Shown: positions 54,048-62,684, counted from the stretch's first letter. The stretch: 64,000 nucleotides of DNA from Amycolatopsis azurea DSM 43854 (GCF_001995215.1 NZ_MUXN01000027.1:186001-250000), one strand, 5' to 3'. The notes: generated from the letters alone by a model not told the origin. A program made the numbers and translations.

Positions 54048-55346
54048 GTGAGAAGGATCCGGAACGGCCTGGTGCTGGCACTGGGTATCACGATGACGTT
54101 CGGCTTGGCGGCATGCGGAGGTGACGACGGCGGCGCGCCCGCCGCGTCGGACCCGGACGCGAAGGTCGAGCTGACGCTGGCGACGTTCACCGAGTTCGGC
54201 TACGAGGACCTCGTTCCCGAGTACGAACGGCTGCACCCGAACATCAAGATCACCCACCGGAAGACCGGTCAGGGCGGGCCGTACCACCAGGACCTGATCA
54301 CGAAACTGGCGGCGGGGTCCGGCCTCGCCGACGTCACCGCGGTCGAGGAGGGGCATTTGTCGAACGTCCTCGACAAGGGCTCGAAGTTCAACGACCTGAC
54401 CAAGATCGGCCCGGCGGGAGCCTCTCCCGATCGCTGGCTCGGCTGGAAGTACGACGCGTCGAAGACCAAGGACGGCAAGGTCATCGGCTACGGCACGGAC
54501 ATCGGCCCGCTGGCCATGTGCTACCGCACGGACATGCTGGCGGCGGCGGGCTTGCCGACCGATCCAGAGGCGGTCAAACCGCTGTTCGCGACCTGGGACA
54601 GCTACTTCGCCGCGGGTGACCAGTACGTCGCCAAGACCGGCGGGAAGGCGTGGTTCGACTCTGCGGCGCAGAACTTCAACGCCATGGTCAACCAGCTCCC
54701 CACCGGCTACATCGGACCCGACGACAAGCCGACACTGGACTCCAACCAGGGCATCAAGGACGCCTGGACCAAGGTGACCGGCGCTGTCGCGAAAGGACAG
54801 TCGGCCAAGCTGACCGCGTTCAGCAACGAGTGGAACTCCGGGTTCAAGCAGGGCGCCTTCGCCACGAAGGTGTGCCCGGCGTGGATGCTCGGCGTGATCG
54901 AGGAGCACTCCGGCCCGGAGAACGCCGGCAAGTGGGCGGTCACCGCGGCCTTCCCCGGTGGCGGCGGGAACTGGGGCGGTTCGTACCTGACCGTGCCCAC
55001 GCAGTCGAAGCATCCGAAGGAGGCCGCCGAACTCGCCGCTTGGCTGACCGCGCCCGAACAGCAGATCAAGGCGTTCCAGGCGAAGGGCACCTTCCCCAGC
55101 CAGGTCAAGGCGCTGGAAGACCCGGCGCTGCTGAGCGAGACCGACGCCTACTTCGGCGGGGCCAAGATCGGCCAGTTGTTCGCGGAGCAGGCCAAGAAGG
55201 TCGCCAAGCCGCAGTACAAGGGCCCCGGCGACGGCCAGATCCAGGAGAACGCGTCGAGCCCGGCGCTCCAGGCCGTCGAACAGGGCAAGTCGGCGGACGA
55301 GGGCTGGACACAGCTGCTCGACGCGGCGAAGAAGATCACGCGCTGA
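54048..55346 (+). CDS. cebE: cellobiose/cello-oligosaccharide-binding lipoprotein
   Basis: A 432-residue family 1 extracellular solute-binding protein with lipobox LAAC (C23). The mature part has VELTLATFTEFGYEDLVPEYERLHPNIKI at the start and aromatic-rich segments (WFDSAAQNFNAMVNQLPTGY, GNWGGSYLTVPTQS) that would stack on glucose rings. GTG start at 54048 after AAGGGA. Binds cellobiose/cellotriose for CebFG; the ATPase (MsiK in Streptomyces) is not encoded here, as usual. Confidence 0.9.
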   Translation: MRRIRNGLVLALGITMTFGLAACGGDDGGAPAASDPDAKVELTLATFTEFGYEDLVPEYERLHPNIKITHRKTGQGGPYHQDLITKLAAGSGLADVTAVEEGHLSNVLDKGSKFNDLTKIGPAGASPDRWLGWKYDASKTKDGKVIGYGTDIGPLAMCYRTDMLAAAGLPTDPEAVKPLFATWDSYFAAGDQYVAKTGGKAWFDSAAQNFNAMVNQLPTGYIGPDDKPTLDSNQGIKDAWTKVTGAVAKGQSAKLTAFSNEWNSGFKQGAFATKVCPAWMLGVIEEHSGPENAGKWAVTAAFPGGGGNWGGSYLTVPTQSKHPKEAAELAAWLTAPEQQIKAFQAKGTFPSQVKALEDPALLSETDAYFGGAKIGQLFAEQAKKVAKPQYKGPGDGQIQENASSPALQAVEQGKSADEGWTQLLDAAKKITR

Positions 55347-55349
55347 CCG

Positions 55350-56330
55350 ATGACCGTCGTCGACAAGATCACGCCGGACGAGAGGCAGGCCGGGGCGCGC
55401 ACGTCGCCCCGGCCCACCCTCCGCCACCGGCTCAGCCGCTGGGACGTCAAGGTCTCGCCGTACCTCTACATCGCCCCGTTCTTCGTCGTCTTCGGGATCG
55501 TCGGGCTGTTCCCGCTGCTCTACACGGCGTACGTGTCGCTGTTCAGCTGGGAAGCGGGCGACGACGACCCGGACTTCATCGGGCTCGACAACTTCAAGGA
55601 ACTGTTCGCGGACACGCAGTTCTGGAACGCGCTCGAAAACACCGTCAGCATCTTCCTGCTGTCGAGCATCCCCCAGCTGATCATCGCGGTGCTCCTCGCG
55701 GCGCTGCTCAGCGCCAGGCTGCGCGGGGCGACCGGCTGGCGGGTCGGGGTCCTGCTCCCCTACGCCGCCAGCCTGGTGGCGCTCGGGATCATCTTCGCGA
55801 ACCTGTTCGGGCCGAAGTACGGCCTGGTCAACGGCCTGCTGCAGACGATCGGGCTGGATCCGGTCGATTGGCAGGCGGGCCGGTTCAGCAGCCATTTCGC
55901 GATCGCGATCATGGTGAACTGGCGCTGGACCGGCTACAACGCGCTGATCGTCCTGGCCGCCATGCAGGCCATCCCGAAGGAACTGCGCGAGGCCGCGCTC
56001 ATCGACGGCGCGGGCGCGGCACGCCGGTTCTTCGGTATCACCCTGCCGTTGCTGAAGCCGACGCTGATCTTCGTCACGATCACCTCGACGATCGGCGGTC
56101 TGCAGATCTTCACCGAGCCCAAGCTGTTCGACGCCATGCCGGGCTCGAACAACGGCGGGTCGTCCAACCAGTTCCAGACCGTGACGCTGTACCTGTACCA
56201 AACGGCGTTCGAGAACTATGAACTCGGCTACGCCTCGGCGATCGCGTGGGTGCTGTTCCTGATCATCGTGCTGATCGCGCTGGTGAACTTCTTCCTCACC
56301 GGCAGGCTCACGGCGGTGAAGAAGAAATGA
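55350..56330 (+). CDS. cebF: cello-oligosaccharide ABC transporter permease
   Basis: A 326-residue MalF-type permease: a 30-residue cytoplasmic start, six helices (SPYLYIAPFFVVFGIVGLFPLLYTAYVS first) and the EAA loop REAALIDGAGAARRFFGITLPLLKP that contacts the shared ATPase. It forms the channel with CebG, which overlaps its end by 4 bases. Confidence 0.93.
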   Translation: MTVVDKITPDERQAGARTSPRPTLRHRLSRWDVKVSPYLYIAPFFVVFGIVGLFPLLYTAYVSLFSWEAGDDDPDFIGLDNFKELFADTQFWNALENTVSIFLLSSIPQLIIAVLLAALLSARLRGATGWRVGVLLPYAASLVALGIIFANLFGPKYGLVNGLLQTIGLDPVDWQAGRFSSHFAIAIMVNWRWTGYNALIVLAAMQAIPKELREAALIDGAGAARRFFGITLPLLKPTLIFVTITSTIGGLQIFTEPKLFDAMPGSNNGGSSNQFQTVTLYLYQTAFENYELGYASAIAWVLFLIIVLIALVNFFLTGRLTAVKKK

Positions 56331-57184
56331 CCACGATCCACAGTGGACTCAAGCGGGGCGTCTCGGCACTGGGTAAACCGCGCCGAGCGACCTATGTCGT
56401 GCTCACGATCTTCGTGCTGGGCTCACTCTTCCCGTTCTACTGGTCGTTCCTGGTGGCGAGCCGGGACAGCGGGATGCTCACGGAGCGGGTCCCGCCATTC
56501 CTGCCGGGCGGGAACTTCTTCGCCAACGCCGCGCGCGTGTTCGACACGGTGCCGTTCTGGAAGGCGCTCGGGAACAGCCTGCTCGTGTCCGGCACGGTCA
56601 CCCTCACCACGGTGCTGTTCTCCGCGCTGGCCGGGTTCGCGTTCGCCAAACTGCGGTTCCGCGGCCGGAACGGGTTGTTCGTGTTCATCGTCGTCACCCT
56701 CGCCGTGCCGACCCAGCTCGGCATCATCCCGTTGTTCATGGCGATGTCGGAGTTCGGCTGGGCGGGCGGGCTCCAGTCGGTGATCGTGCCGAACCTGGTG
56801 ACCGCGTTCGGGGTCTTCTGGATGCGTCAGTACACAGTGGACGCGGTGCCGTACGAACTGATCGAGGCGGCGCGGGTCGACGGGTGCAGCATGATCCGGA
56901 TCTTCTGGAACGTCTGCCTGCCCGCGGTCCGCCCGGCGGCGGCGATCCTGGCGATGTTCACGTTCATGACGTCGTGGAACGACTTCCTCTGGCCGCTCGT
57001 CGTGCTGGACGCCGGAAATCCGACGGTCCAGCTGGCGCTGGAGAAGCTCCAGAGCGGCTACTACGTCGACTATTCGCTGGTGCTGGCCGGGACCACGCTG
57101 GCCACCATCCCGATCCTGATCGTCTTCCTCCTCCTCGGCCGCCAGATCGTGGCCGGGATCATGCAAGGTGCCGTGAAAGGGTGA
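56327..57184 (+). CDS. cebG: cello-oligosaccharide ABC transporter permease
   Basis: A 285-residue MalG-type permease with six helices and the EAA loop IEAARVDGCSMIRIFWNVCLPAVRP. ATG overlaps the cebF stop codon (ATGA). The C-terminus ends QIVAGIMQGAVKG, as in sugar permeases of this class. Confidence 0.93.
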   Translation: MTTIHSGLKRGVSALGKPRRATYVVLTIFVLGSLFPFYWSFLVASRDSGMLTERVPPFLPGGNFFANAARVFDTVPFWKALGNSLLVSGTVTLTTVLFSALAGFAFAKLRFRGRNGLFVFIVVTLAVPTQLGIIPLFMAMSEFGWAGGLQSVIVPNLVTAFGVFWMRQYTVDAVPYELIEAARVDGCSMIRIFWNVCLPAVRPAAAILAMFTFMTSWNDFLWPLVVLDAGNPTVQLALEKLQSGYYVDYSLVLAGTTLATIPILIVFLLLGRQIVAGIMQGAVKG

Positions 57185-57186
57185 CC

Positions 57187-58590
57187 ATGTCCGCTCATCC
57201 CGACAGTGTCCGGGCGAAGACCGCGCTGCCGTTCCCGCCCGGATTCGTGTGGGGCGCCGCCACCGCGGCCTTCCAGGTCGAAGGCGCCACGGCCGCCGAC
57301 GGCCGCACCGACTCGATCTGGGACGTCTTCGCCCGCCGTCCCGGCGCCGTCGTCGGCGGCGACACCGGTGAACCGGGCGCCGATCATTACCGGCGCTACG
57401 CCGAAGACGTCGACCTCATGCGGCGGCTCGGCCTCGGGGCGTACCGGTTTTCCCTGTCGTGGCCGCGGATCCGGCCGGACGGCGGCGCCCCGAATCCCGC
57501 GGGGCTCGCGTTCTACGACCGGCTCGTCGACAGGCTTCTCGAAGCCGGTGTCGAACCCTGGGCGACGCTGTATCACTGGGATCTCCCCCAGTCACTGGAG
57601 GACGAGGGCGGCTGGACCTCGCGCGAGACCGCCTTCCGGTTCGCCGACTATGCCGAAACCATCGTCGCGCGGCTGGGTGACCGGGTGACCCGCTGGTCCA
57701 CCCTCAACGAGCCGTGGTGTGCCGCGATGCTGGGCTACGCGCGCGGGATCCACGCTCCCGGCAGGCAGGAACCCCGGGCCGCGGTCGCGGCCACGCACCA
57801 TCTCCTGCTGGGGCACGGGCTGGCGATGGACGTCCTGCGGCGGCACGCGCCGGCGGCGTCGTCCGGGGTGACCTTGAACCTGTACCCGGTGTCGGCTGCG
57901 GACCCGTCGTCCATTGTGGACACAGAGGCGGCGCGCCGGGTCGACGGCCTGCAGAACCGGCTCTTCCTCGACCCCGTGTTGCGCGGCTCCTACCCCTCGG
58001 ACCTGCACACCGACCTGGCTCCGCTGGGAATCGACGAACTCGTGCGGGACGGAGATCTCGAGACGATCTCCGCCCCGATCGATTGGCTGGGCATCAACTA
58101 CTACCGCGGCTACCAGGTCGCGGGCACTCCCCTGCCCGGCAGCGAACCGGCCGGGGCCGACTGGCTCGGCGTCCCCGACGTCCATTTCGTGCCCGACGAG
58201 GCGGCGCCGCGCACCGACTCGGGTTGGGAGGTCCAGCCTTCACGGCTCACCGAATGTCTCCTGCGCGTCCACCGCGAGTATCGGCCGATCCCGTTGTACA
58301 TCACCGAGAACGGCGCGTCCTATCCGGATGTCGTCGTCGGCGGGGACATCGCGGACACCGACCGGATCGCCTTCCTCGACTCGCATCTTCGTGCCGCTCA
58401 CGAGGCGATCGAGGCGGGCGTCGACCTGCGCGGGTACTTCTACTGGTCGCTGCTCGACAACTTCGAGTGGGCCGAGGGGTACGCCAAACGGTTCGGCCTC
58501 GTGCACGTCGACTACGCGACCCAGCGGCGGACGCCGAAGCAGAGCGCGCTGTGGTACGCGAGGGCGATCAGCCTGAACGGGCTGGGCTGA
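57187..58590 (+). CDS. bglC: GH1 beta-glucosidase
   Basis: A 467-residue intracellular glycoside hydrolase family 1 enzyme with acid/base E175 (TLNEPW) and nucleophile E374 (YITENGA), N-terminal FPPGFVWGAATAAFQVEGA and FYWSLLDNFEWAEGYAKRFGLVHVD near the end. No signal peptide. It cleaves imported cellobiose to glucose, removing the CebR inducer. Starts 2 bases after cebG; a hairpin follows its stop. Confidence 0.95.
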   Translation: MSAHPDSVRAKTALPFPPGFVWGAATAAFQVEGATAADGRTDSIWDVFARRPGAVVGGDTGEPGADHYRRYAEDVDLMRRLGLGAYRFSLSWPRIRPDGGAPNPAGLAFYDRLVDRLLEAGVEPWATLYHWDLPQSLEDEGGWTSRETAFRFADYAETIVARLGDRVTRWSTLNEPWCAAMLGYARGIHAPGRQEPRAAVAATHHLLLGHGLAMDVLRRHAPAASSGVTLNLYPVSAADPSSIVDTEAARRVDGLQNRLFLDPVLRGSYPSDLHTDLAPLGIDELVRDGDLETISAPIDWLGINYYRGYQVAGTPLPGSEPAGADWLGVPDVHFVPDEAAPRTDSGWEVQPSRLTECLLRVHREYRPIPLYITENGASYPDVVVGGDIADTDRIAFLDSHLRAAHEAIEAGVDLRGYFYWSLLDNFEWAEGYAKRFGLVHVDYATQRRTPKQSALWYARAISLNGLG

Positions 58591-58597
58591 GGCCGGT

Positions 58598-58637
58598 GTC
58601 ATGCAGGGTCCCTTCCGTTCAAAGGGACCCTGCATGA
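58598..58637. terminator. 17-bp hairpin between bglC and the beta-helix gene
   Basis: GTCATGCAGGGTCCCTT pairs perfectly with its inverse around a 6-base loop, 8 bases after bglC and 9 bases from the end of the convergent gene. Bidirectional terminator candidate without U-tract. Confidence 0.7.
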
Positions 58638-58646
58638 CGACTCGAA

Positions 58647-59966
58647 TCACCTGCGCGCCGCCACGGCCTGCTCCACCACGGCAAGTTCCGCGGTCCCGCG
58701 GTCCAGCCCGCCTGCCTCGACGACGCGGCGCGCGTGGGTGTCGTTCACGCAGCCCGGCACGTCCGCCACCGAAGAACAGTTGTCAGGCCGGTTACCACTC
58801 ACCTCGGCCCCGTTCGCCAAGATGACCCGTCCATCGAGCGTGTAGATGCCGCCACCGGAACGGGGAGACGGGGAGGAACCGGCACCGGGTTCGCCCGCAG
58901 CGTTGTCACTGACCTTCCCGCCGTCGAGCGTGAGGCTGTCGTGGAACACGCTCAGCCCGCCACCCGAACCTCCGTAACCGGAGTACCCGGCGTATCCGCC
59001 CGGCCCGGCCACCCCGGCGTCGCCTCCCCGGCCGGCCAGGTTGCCGGCGATCGAGGCGCCGGAGATGACCGGGTCCAGCGGCTCGCCCTGATTGGTCGAC
59101 ATGAACACGCCGGCGCCCACACCGCCGCCACCGCCGTCTCCGGCGCCACCGCGCTCAGGACCTCCGGCACCACCCGGCCCGCCTGCCCCGCTCCTGTTGC
59201 CGATGACATCGCCACCTGCGATCCGCAGGATGTTGCCGCGGAGGGCGTCGATACCGCCACCGAAACCACCGGAGCCACCTCGGCCACCTGGTTTGGCGGC
59301 CACCCCGTTGCCGCCCCGGCCACCGTCACCGGAGGTGTTACCGGTGACGGAGCTGCCGGTGATCGTCAGCGTGTTCCGGAACGAACTGTAGGAGGAGATA
59401 CCTCCGCCGAATCCCCCGCCGCCGCCACGACCGGCGCTGGTGGTGGCGGTGGCGTCGGCGCCGGGCGCACCCGAGCCGGAGGCATTGCCGGTGATGACGC
59501 TGTCGGTGATGGTCAGCGGACCCCAATTCTCGAGGCCGCCGCCGTCTTCTCCCGAGTTCCCCGTCCCATAGGCGTCGGTCCCGGCACCGTCAGGGGCGTG
59601 GCCGCCGGTGATCGTGACCTTGTCGAGCGTCAGGTCGCCCCAGTTGGAAATGATCCGGAACTGGGGCGCGTCCTTGGCACGGGCGATAGTGGCGTGATTA
59701 CCGTTGATGGTGAGCTTCCGCTGAATGGCGGGCAGTCCGGCTTTTTGAGCGGTGTCCGCGACCGCGGTGAGGGTGTACACGCAATTCGCCGTCAGGGACA
59801 GGGTGACCGGAGTCGAGGTGGCGTTGGCGTCGGCGATCGCCTGGACCAGCGCTCCGGGGTCACAGGGAACGGCGATTTCGGCGGCCTGCGCCGGTGGAGC
59901 GACCAGGGCGAACGTCCCCATCGCGGTCACCGCGGTCGCGATCAGTCTTCGGGATCTCGGCGTCAT
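58647..59966 (-). CDS. secreted glycine-rich right-handed beta-helix protein
   Basis: A 439-residue exported protein: signal peptide MTPRSRRLIATAVTAMGTFALVAPPAQAA, then a region like the polymorphic outer-membrane/pectin-lyase-like repeats (LTINGNHATIA, LTLDKVTITGG, LTITDSVITGNAS, LTITGSSVTGNTS, LRIAGGDVIGNRS) joined by long Gly/Ala-rich loops with GGGGGFGGGI. Repeats of about 55 residues suggest a parallel beta-helix. A cysteine pair near each end may clip the fold. No catalytic residues of polysaccharide lyases recognised; probably an adhesin or cell-surface protein. ATG at 59966 follows AAAGG; longer frame to 60071 rejected. Confidence 0.75.
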   Translation of the reverse strand: MTPRSRRLIATAVTAMGTFALVAPPAQAAEIAVPCDPGALVQAIADANATSTPVTLSLTANCVYTLTAVADTAQKAGLPAIQRKLTINGNHATIARAKDAPQFRIISNWGDLTLDKVTITGGHAPDGAGTDAYGTGNSGEDGGGLENWGPLTITDSVITGNASGSGAPGADATATTSAGRGGGGGFGGGISSYSSFRNTLTITGSSVTGNTSGDGGRGGNGVAAKPGGRGGSGGFGGGIDALRGNILRIAGGDVIGNRSGAGGPGGAGGPERGGAGDGGGGGVGAGVFMSTNQGEPLDPVISGASIAGNLAGRGGDAGVAGPGGYAGYSGYGGSGGGLSVFHDSLTLDGGKVSDNAAGEPGAGSSPSPRSGGGIYTLDGRVILANGAEVSGNRPDNCSSVADVPGCVNDTHARRVVEAGGLDRGTAELAVVEQAVAARR

Positions 59967-60221
59967 CGAAGAACCTTTCAGGTCAAGGAAATGGGCGGTG
60001 ACGGAGCGCGTAATCCCCAGTGCGGAAACCGTCACCTGACGAACACTAGAAGTGACTTCTCCACCCTTCAATGAATATGATTCGCGTCACAGGTACCGAT
60101 TATCGGGAATCGTCGTGAATAAAGAGAAATAAATCGGAAGTCGTAACGATCACCCCGTATTCATGCCTTTACCGGAGTCCCACGGAGGGATTCCGGTGGC
60201 CGCGCTCCGCCAGGTCTTGTT

Positions 60222-60320
60222 ATGGTGGAGGTACAGCTGATCAACGAGCATGGAGACCAGACGTGGCAGGTGAAGACGACATCTCCGGGTGAGCCGGAGT
60301 TGCCAGGCCACCGGCGCTGA
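60222..60320 (+). CDS. candidate 32-residue leader ORF upstream of the ABC-F gene
   Basis: ATG at 60222 opens a frame for MVEVQLINEHGDQTWQVKTT and twelve more residues, ending with TGA at 60318-60320. The stop codon sits exactly in the loop of a terminator-like hairpin (60306-60333). No good ribosome-binding site is seen before this ATG, but the transcript could be leaderless. A shorter frame inside it (60250-60273, METRRGR) is an alternative leader. Such leader ORFs with a terminator precede many antibiotic-inducible ABC-F genes. Confidence 0.45.
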   Translation: MVEVQLINEHGDQTWQVKTTSPGEPELPGHRR

Positions 60321-60339
60321 CGCCGAGGTGGCCGGTTTT
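60306..60339 (+). terminator. intrinsic terminator/attenuator in the ABC-F leader
   Basis: GGCCACC-GGCG pairs with CGCC-GA-GGTGGCC around a CTGA loop (11 bp with a 2-base bulge), followed by GGTTTT. It lies 71 bases before the ABC-F start codon, inside the transcribed leader, where a plain terminator would block the gene. A competing small stem (CTCCGG-GTGAG-CCGGAG, about 60281-60299) lies just upstream. Confidence 0.7.
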
Positions 60340-60410
60340 GTCGTCCCCTCAAGCCACGTCCACCGCGGTGCTGCCTCAAGGCGCCCGCTGTCTCTCACGA
60401 GGTCATTTCC

Positions 60411-62030
60411 ATGTCAGACGCCTTTGTCGTCGTGTCCGCACTGTCCTTCGCCTGGCCGGACGACACCCAGGTCTTCGACGACCTGTCCTTCACCGTGCCC
60501 GGTGGCCGCACCGGTCTGGTCGCTCCCAACGGGGCGGGCAAGAGCACACTGCTCAAACTGATCGCCGGTGAACTGCGGCCGACCTCCGGGAGCGTCTCCG
60601 CCCAGGGTGTTCTCGGTTACCTGCCGCAGTCCCTGCCGCTCACCGCCGAGCTGAACGTGGCCGAGGTCCTGGGCATCGCGCCGCAGCTCGCGGCCCTGAG
60701 CGCCATCGAGTCCGGCGACGCGAGCGACGAGCACTTCACCACCATCGGCACCGACTGGGACATCGAGGAACGCACCCGCGCCCAGCTCGACCGGCTCGGT
60801 CTCGACGGCATCTCGCTGGACCGGAGCCTGCGCACGCTGAGCGGCGGGCAGATCATCTCGCTCGGCCTGGCCGCGCAACTGCTGAAACGGCCCGACATCC
60901 TGCTGCTGGACGAACCGACCAACAACCTCGACCTCGACGCCCGCCGCAAGCTCTACGGCGTGCTCGAAGACTGGTCGGGCTGCCTGCTGCTGGTGAGCCA
61001 CGATCGGGAACTGCTCGACCGGATGGACCGGATCGCCGAACTCGACCGCGGCGATCTCCGGTACCACGGCGGGAACTTCACCCAGTACGAAGCGGCGGTC
61101 AAGGCCGAGCAGGAGGTCGCCGAGCGCAACGTCCGCAGCGCAGAGCAGCAGGTCAAACGCGAGAAGCGAGAGATGCAACAGGCGCGCGAGCGGGCCGACC
61201 GGCGAGCGGGCAACGCGGCCCGCAACCTCGGCAACGCGGGTCTGCCGAAGATCTTCGCCGGCACCATGAAACGCAACGCCCAGGAATCCGCGGGCAAGGC
61301 GAACGAAACGCACGCCGCGCGGGTGAGCGACGCGAAGAACCGTCTCGACGAGGCCGAACGCTCCCTTCGCGACGACCAGAAGATCGCGTTGATCCTGCCG
61401 GGCACCAACGTTCCGGCCGGGCGCACGATGTTCCACGGCGAGCACCTCCAGGTGCGCTACGGCGATCGGAACGTCTTCGCGGGCGACGGCGTCGACCTCA
61501 CGATCCGCGGCCCCGAGCGGATCGCGCTGATCGGCGGCAACGGCACCGGCAAGTCGACCCTGCTGAGGGTGCTCAACGGGGACCTTTCCCCGGACGGCGG
61601 CGTGGTGAAGCGGGCCGAGGGCCGGATCGCGTATCTGTCGCAGCGGCTCGACCTGCTGGATCTCGACCGGACCATCGCCGAGAACTTCGCGGCGTTCGCC
61701 CCGAGCCTTCCCGAGTCGCAACGGATGACCCTGCTCGCTCGATTCCTGTTCCGAGGCGCGCGAAGCCAGCTTCCCGTCGGCGTGCTCTCCGGCGGCGAGC
61801 GGCTGCGGGCCACCCTGGCCTGCGTGCTGTTCGCCGAACCCGCGCCGCAGTTGCTGCTGCTGGACGAGCCGACGAACAACCTCGACCTGGTCAGCGTCGG
61901 GCAGCTGGAAAGCGCGCTGGGGGCTTATCAGGGTGCTTTCGTGGTCGTGAGCCACGACGAGCGGTTCTTGTCCGAGATCAAAGTGGACCGGCGCATTCGG
62001 TTGACCGAGGGAACTCTCGTGGAGTCCTGA
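60411..62030 (+). CDS. ABC-F family ATPase, probable antibiotic resistance ribosome-protection protein
   Basis: A 539-residue soluble protein with two ATPase domains and no membrane segment. First: Walker A APNGAGKSTLLK, signature LSGGQIISLG, Walker B DILLLDEPTNNLDL and H-loop SHDREL. A 75-residue, highly charged coiled-coil linker (about 225-300, KAEQEVAERNVRSAEQQVKREKREMQQARERADRR) follows, then the second: GGNGTGKSTLLR, LSGGERLRA, LLLDEPTNNLDL, SHDERF. ABC-F proteins bind the ribosomal E site; the linker reaches to the drug site. The attenuator-like leader suggests induction by a ribosome inhibitor. A housekeeping ABC-F (EttA-like) role cannot be excluded. Confidence 0.88.
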   Translation: MSDAFVVVSALSFAWPDDTQVFDDLSFTVPGGRTGLVAPNGAGKSTLLKLIAGELRPTSGSVSAQGVLGYLPQSLPLTAELNVAEVLGIAPQLAALSAIESGDASDEHFTTIGTDWDIEERTRAQLDRLGLDGISLDRSLRTLSGGQIISLGLAAQLLKRPDILLLDEPTNNLDLDARRKLYGVLEDWSGCLLLVSHDRELLDRMDRIAELDRGDLRYHGGNFTQYEAAVKAEQEVAERNVRSAEQQVKREKREMQQARERADRRAGNAARNLGNAGLPKIFAGTMKRNAQESAGKANETHAARVSDAKNRLDEAERSLRDDQKIALILPGTNVPAGRTMFHGEHLQVRYGDRNVFAGDGVDLTIRGPERIALIGGNGTGKSTLLRVLNGDLSPDGGVVKRAEGRIAYLSQRLDLLDLDRTIAENFAAFAPSLPESQRMTLLARFLFRGARSQLPVGVLSGGERLRATLACVLFAEPAPQLLLLDEPTNNLDLVSVGQLESALGAYQGAFVVVSHDERFLSEIKVDRRIRLTEGTLVES

Positions 62031-62050
62031 TCCGCAATTCGTCACCTACC

Positions 62051-62098
62051 GGTCGTGAGTGATAAGTGTCGTTAGAACGACACTTATCACTCACGACC
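62051..62098. repeat. perfect 23-bp palindrome (GTCGTGAGTG family)
   Basis: GGTCGTGAGTGATAAGTGTC and GTT pair without mismatch with their inverse around a 2-base loop, 20 bases after the ABC-F stop codon. Its left part is repeated at 35758-35788. May act as the terminator of the ABC-F gene. Confidence 0.8.
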
Positions 62099-62131
62099 CA
62101 CTCGGCACAGCACGGTCCGACGGCGCCCACC

Positions 62132-62184
62132 GTTGCGAAAGCCACTTTCGCAACCTTCAACGTTGCGAAAGTGGCTTTCGCAAC
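62132..62184. repeat. hairpin built of two small palindromes (AAAGCCACTTT family)
   Basis: GTTGCGAAAGCCACTTTCGC-AAC (62132-62154) is inverted at 62162-62184 around CTTCAAC; each arm is also nearly self-complementary. Same core as the hairpin at 39897-39949. Confidence 0.75.
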
Positions 62185-62208
62185 ACCCGTAGCCGACATG
62201 CGGGGTTG

Positions 62209-62429
62209 GCGAAAAGAAAAAGGTCCCGCTTCCGCTCAGCGAAGGCTGGGGGTTCCTGCGAGCAGGAAGCGGGAGTTTGTGGCCGGTACGGGGGCCGCCT
62301 CTCGGCGAGTGGCACGACACGGCTCCGGCCGAACCGGTATTCCGTGAAGGCGAGGGTTGAGGCCCGGGGGCACCATCCGTACCGACACTCTCTACAACGC
62401 ACCAACGCGGAAAATGTTCCCCGGCGCCG
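62209..62429 (-). ncRNA. candidate small RNA, copy A of a tandem pair
   Basis: Minus-strand reading: a 100-base block (62420-62321) that is 97% identical to copy B, then a less similar part, then a 9-bp stem CCCGCTTCC/GGAAGCGGG (62273-62265 with 62233-62225) enclosing an ACCCCC loop, followed by ACCTTTTTCTTTT. The stem plus T-tract is a good intrinsic terminator, rare in this GC-rich sequence. No protein frame is conserved between copies. Two C5 runs per copy recall the C-rich loops of actinobacterial sRNAs such as 6C RNA, but it is not that RNA as far as I can tell. 5' end not determined. Confidence 0.5.
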
Positions 62430-62463
62430 GGGCCGAATCGCTGTGACACACGTCTACACACGA

Positions 62464-62684
62464 ACGGGCCAAACAAAAAGACCCGCTCCCGCTCTGCGAA
62501 GGTCTGGGGGTTACCTGCGAGCGGGAACGGGAGCAAAGGTCGATACGGTGGGCCGCCTCTCGGCGAAAGGCGCTCCATGGCTCCGGCCGAACCGGTATTC
62601 CATGAAGGCGAAGGTTGAGGCCCGGGGGCACCATCCGTACCGACACTCTCTACAACGCACCACCGCGGAAAATGTTCCGCGCCG
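62464..62684 (-). ncRNA. candidate small RNA, copy B of a tandem pair
   Basis: Same order as copy A, 258 bases to the right: conserved block 62678-62579, variable middle, then a 13-bp stem (CCCGTTCCCGCTC with GAGCGGGAGCGGG, one G-T pair) with a loop containing AGGT-AACCCCCAG-ACCT, and TCTTTTTGTTT. In copy A the corresponding inner pairs are AGG/CCT and the outer stem has different bases but still pairs, i.e. compensating changes. This favours a conserved RNA structure. Whether it is transcribed is not known. Confidence 0.5.

Noticed and set aside
58900..59500. Repetitive DNA that could be taken for a CRISPR array or satellite
   Set aside because: The repeats are codons for glycine-rich loops in a secreted protein; lengths and spacers are irregular.
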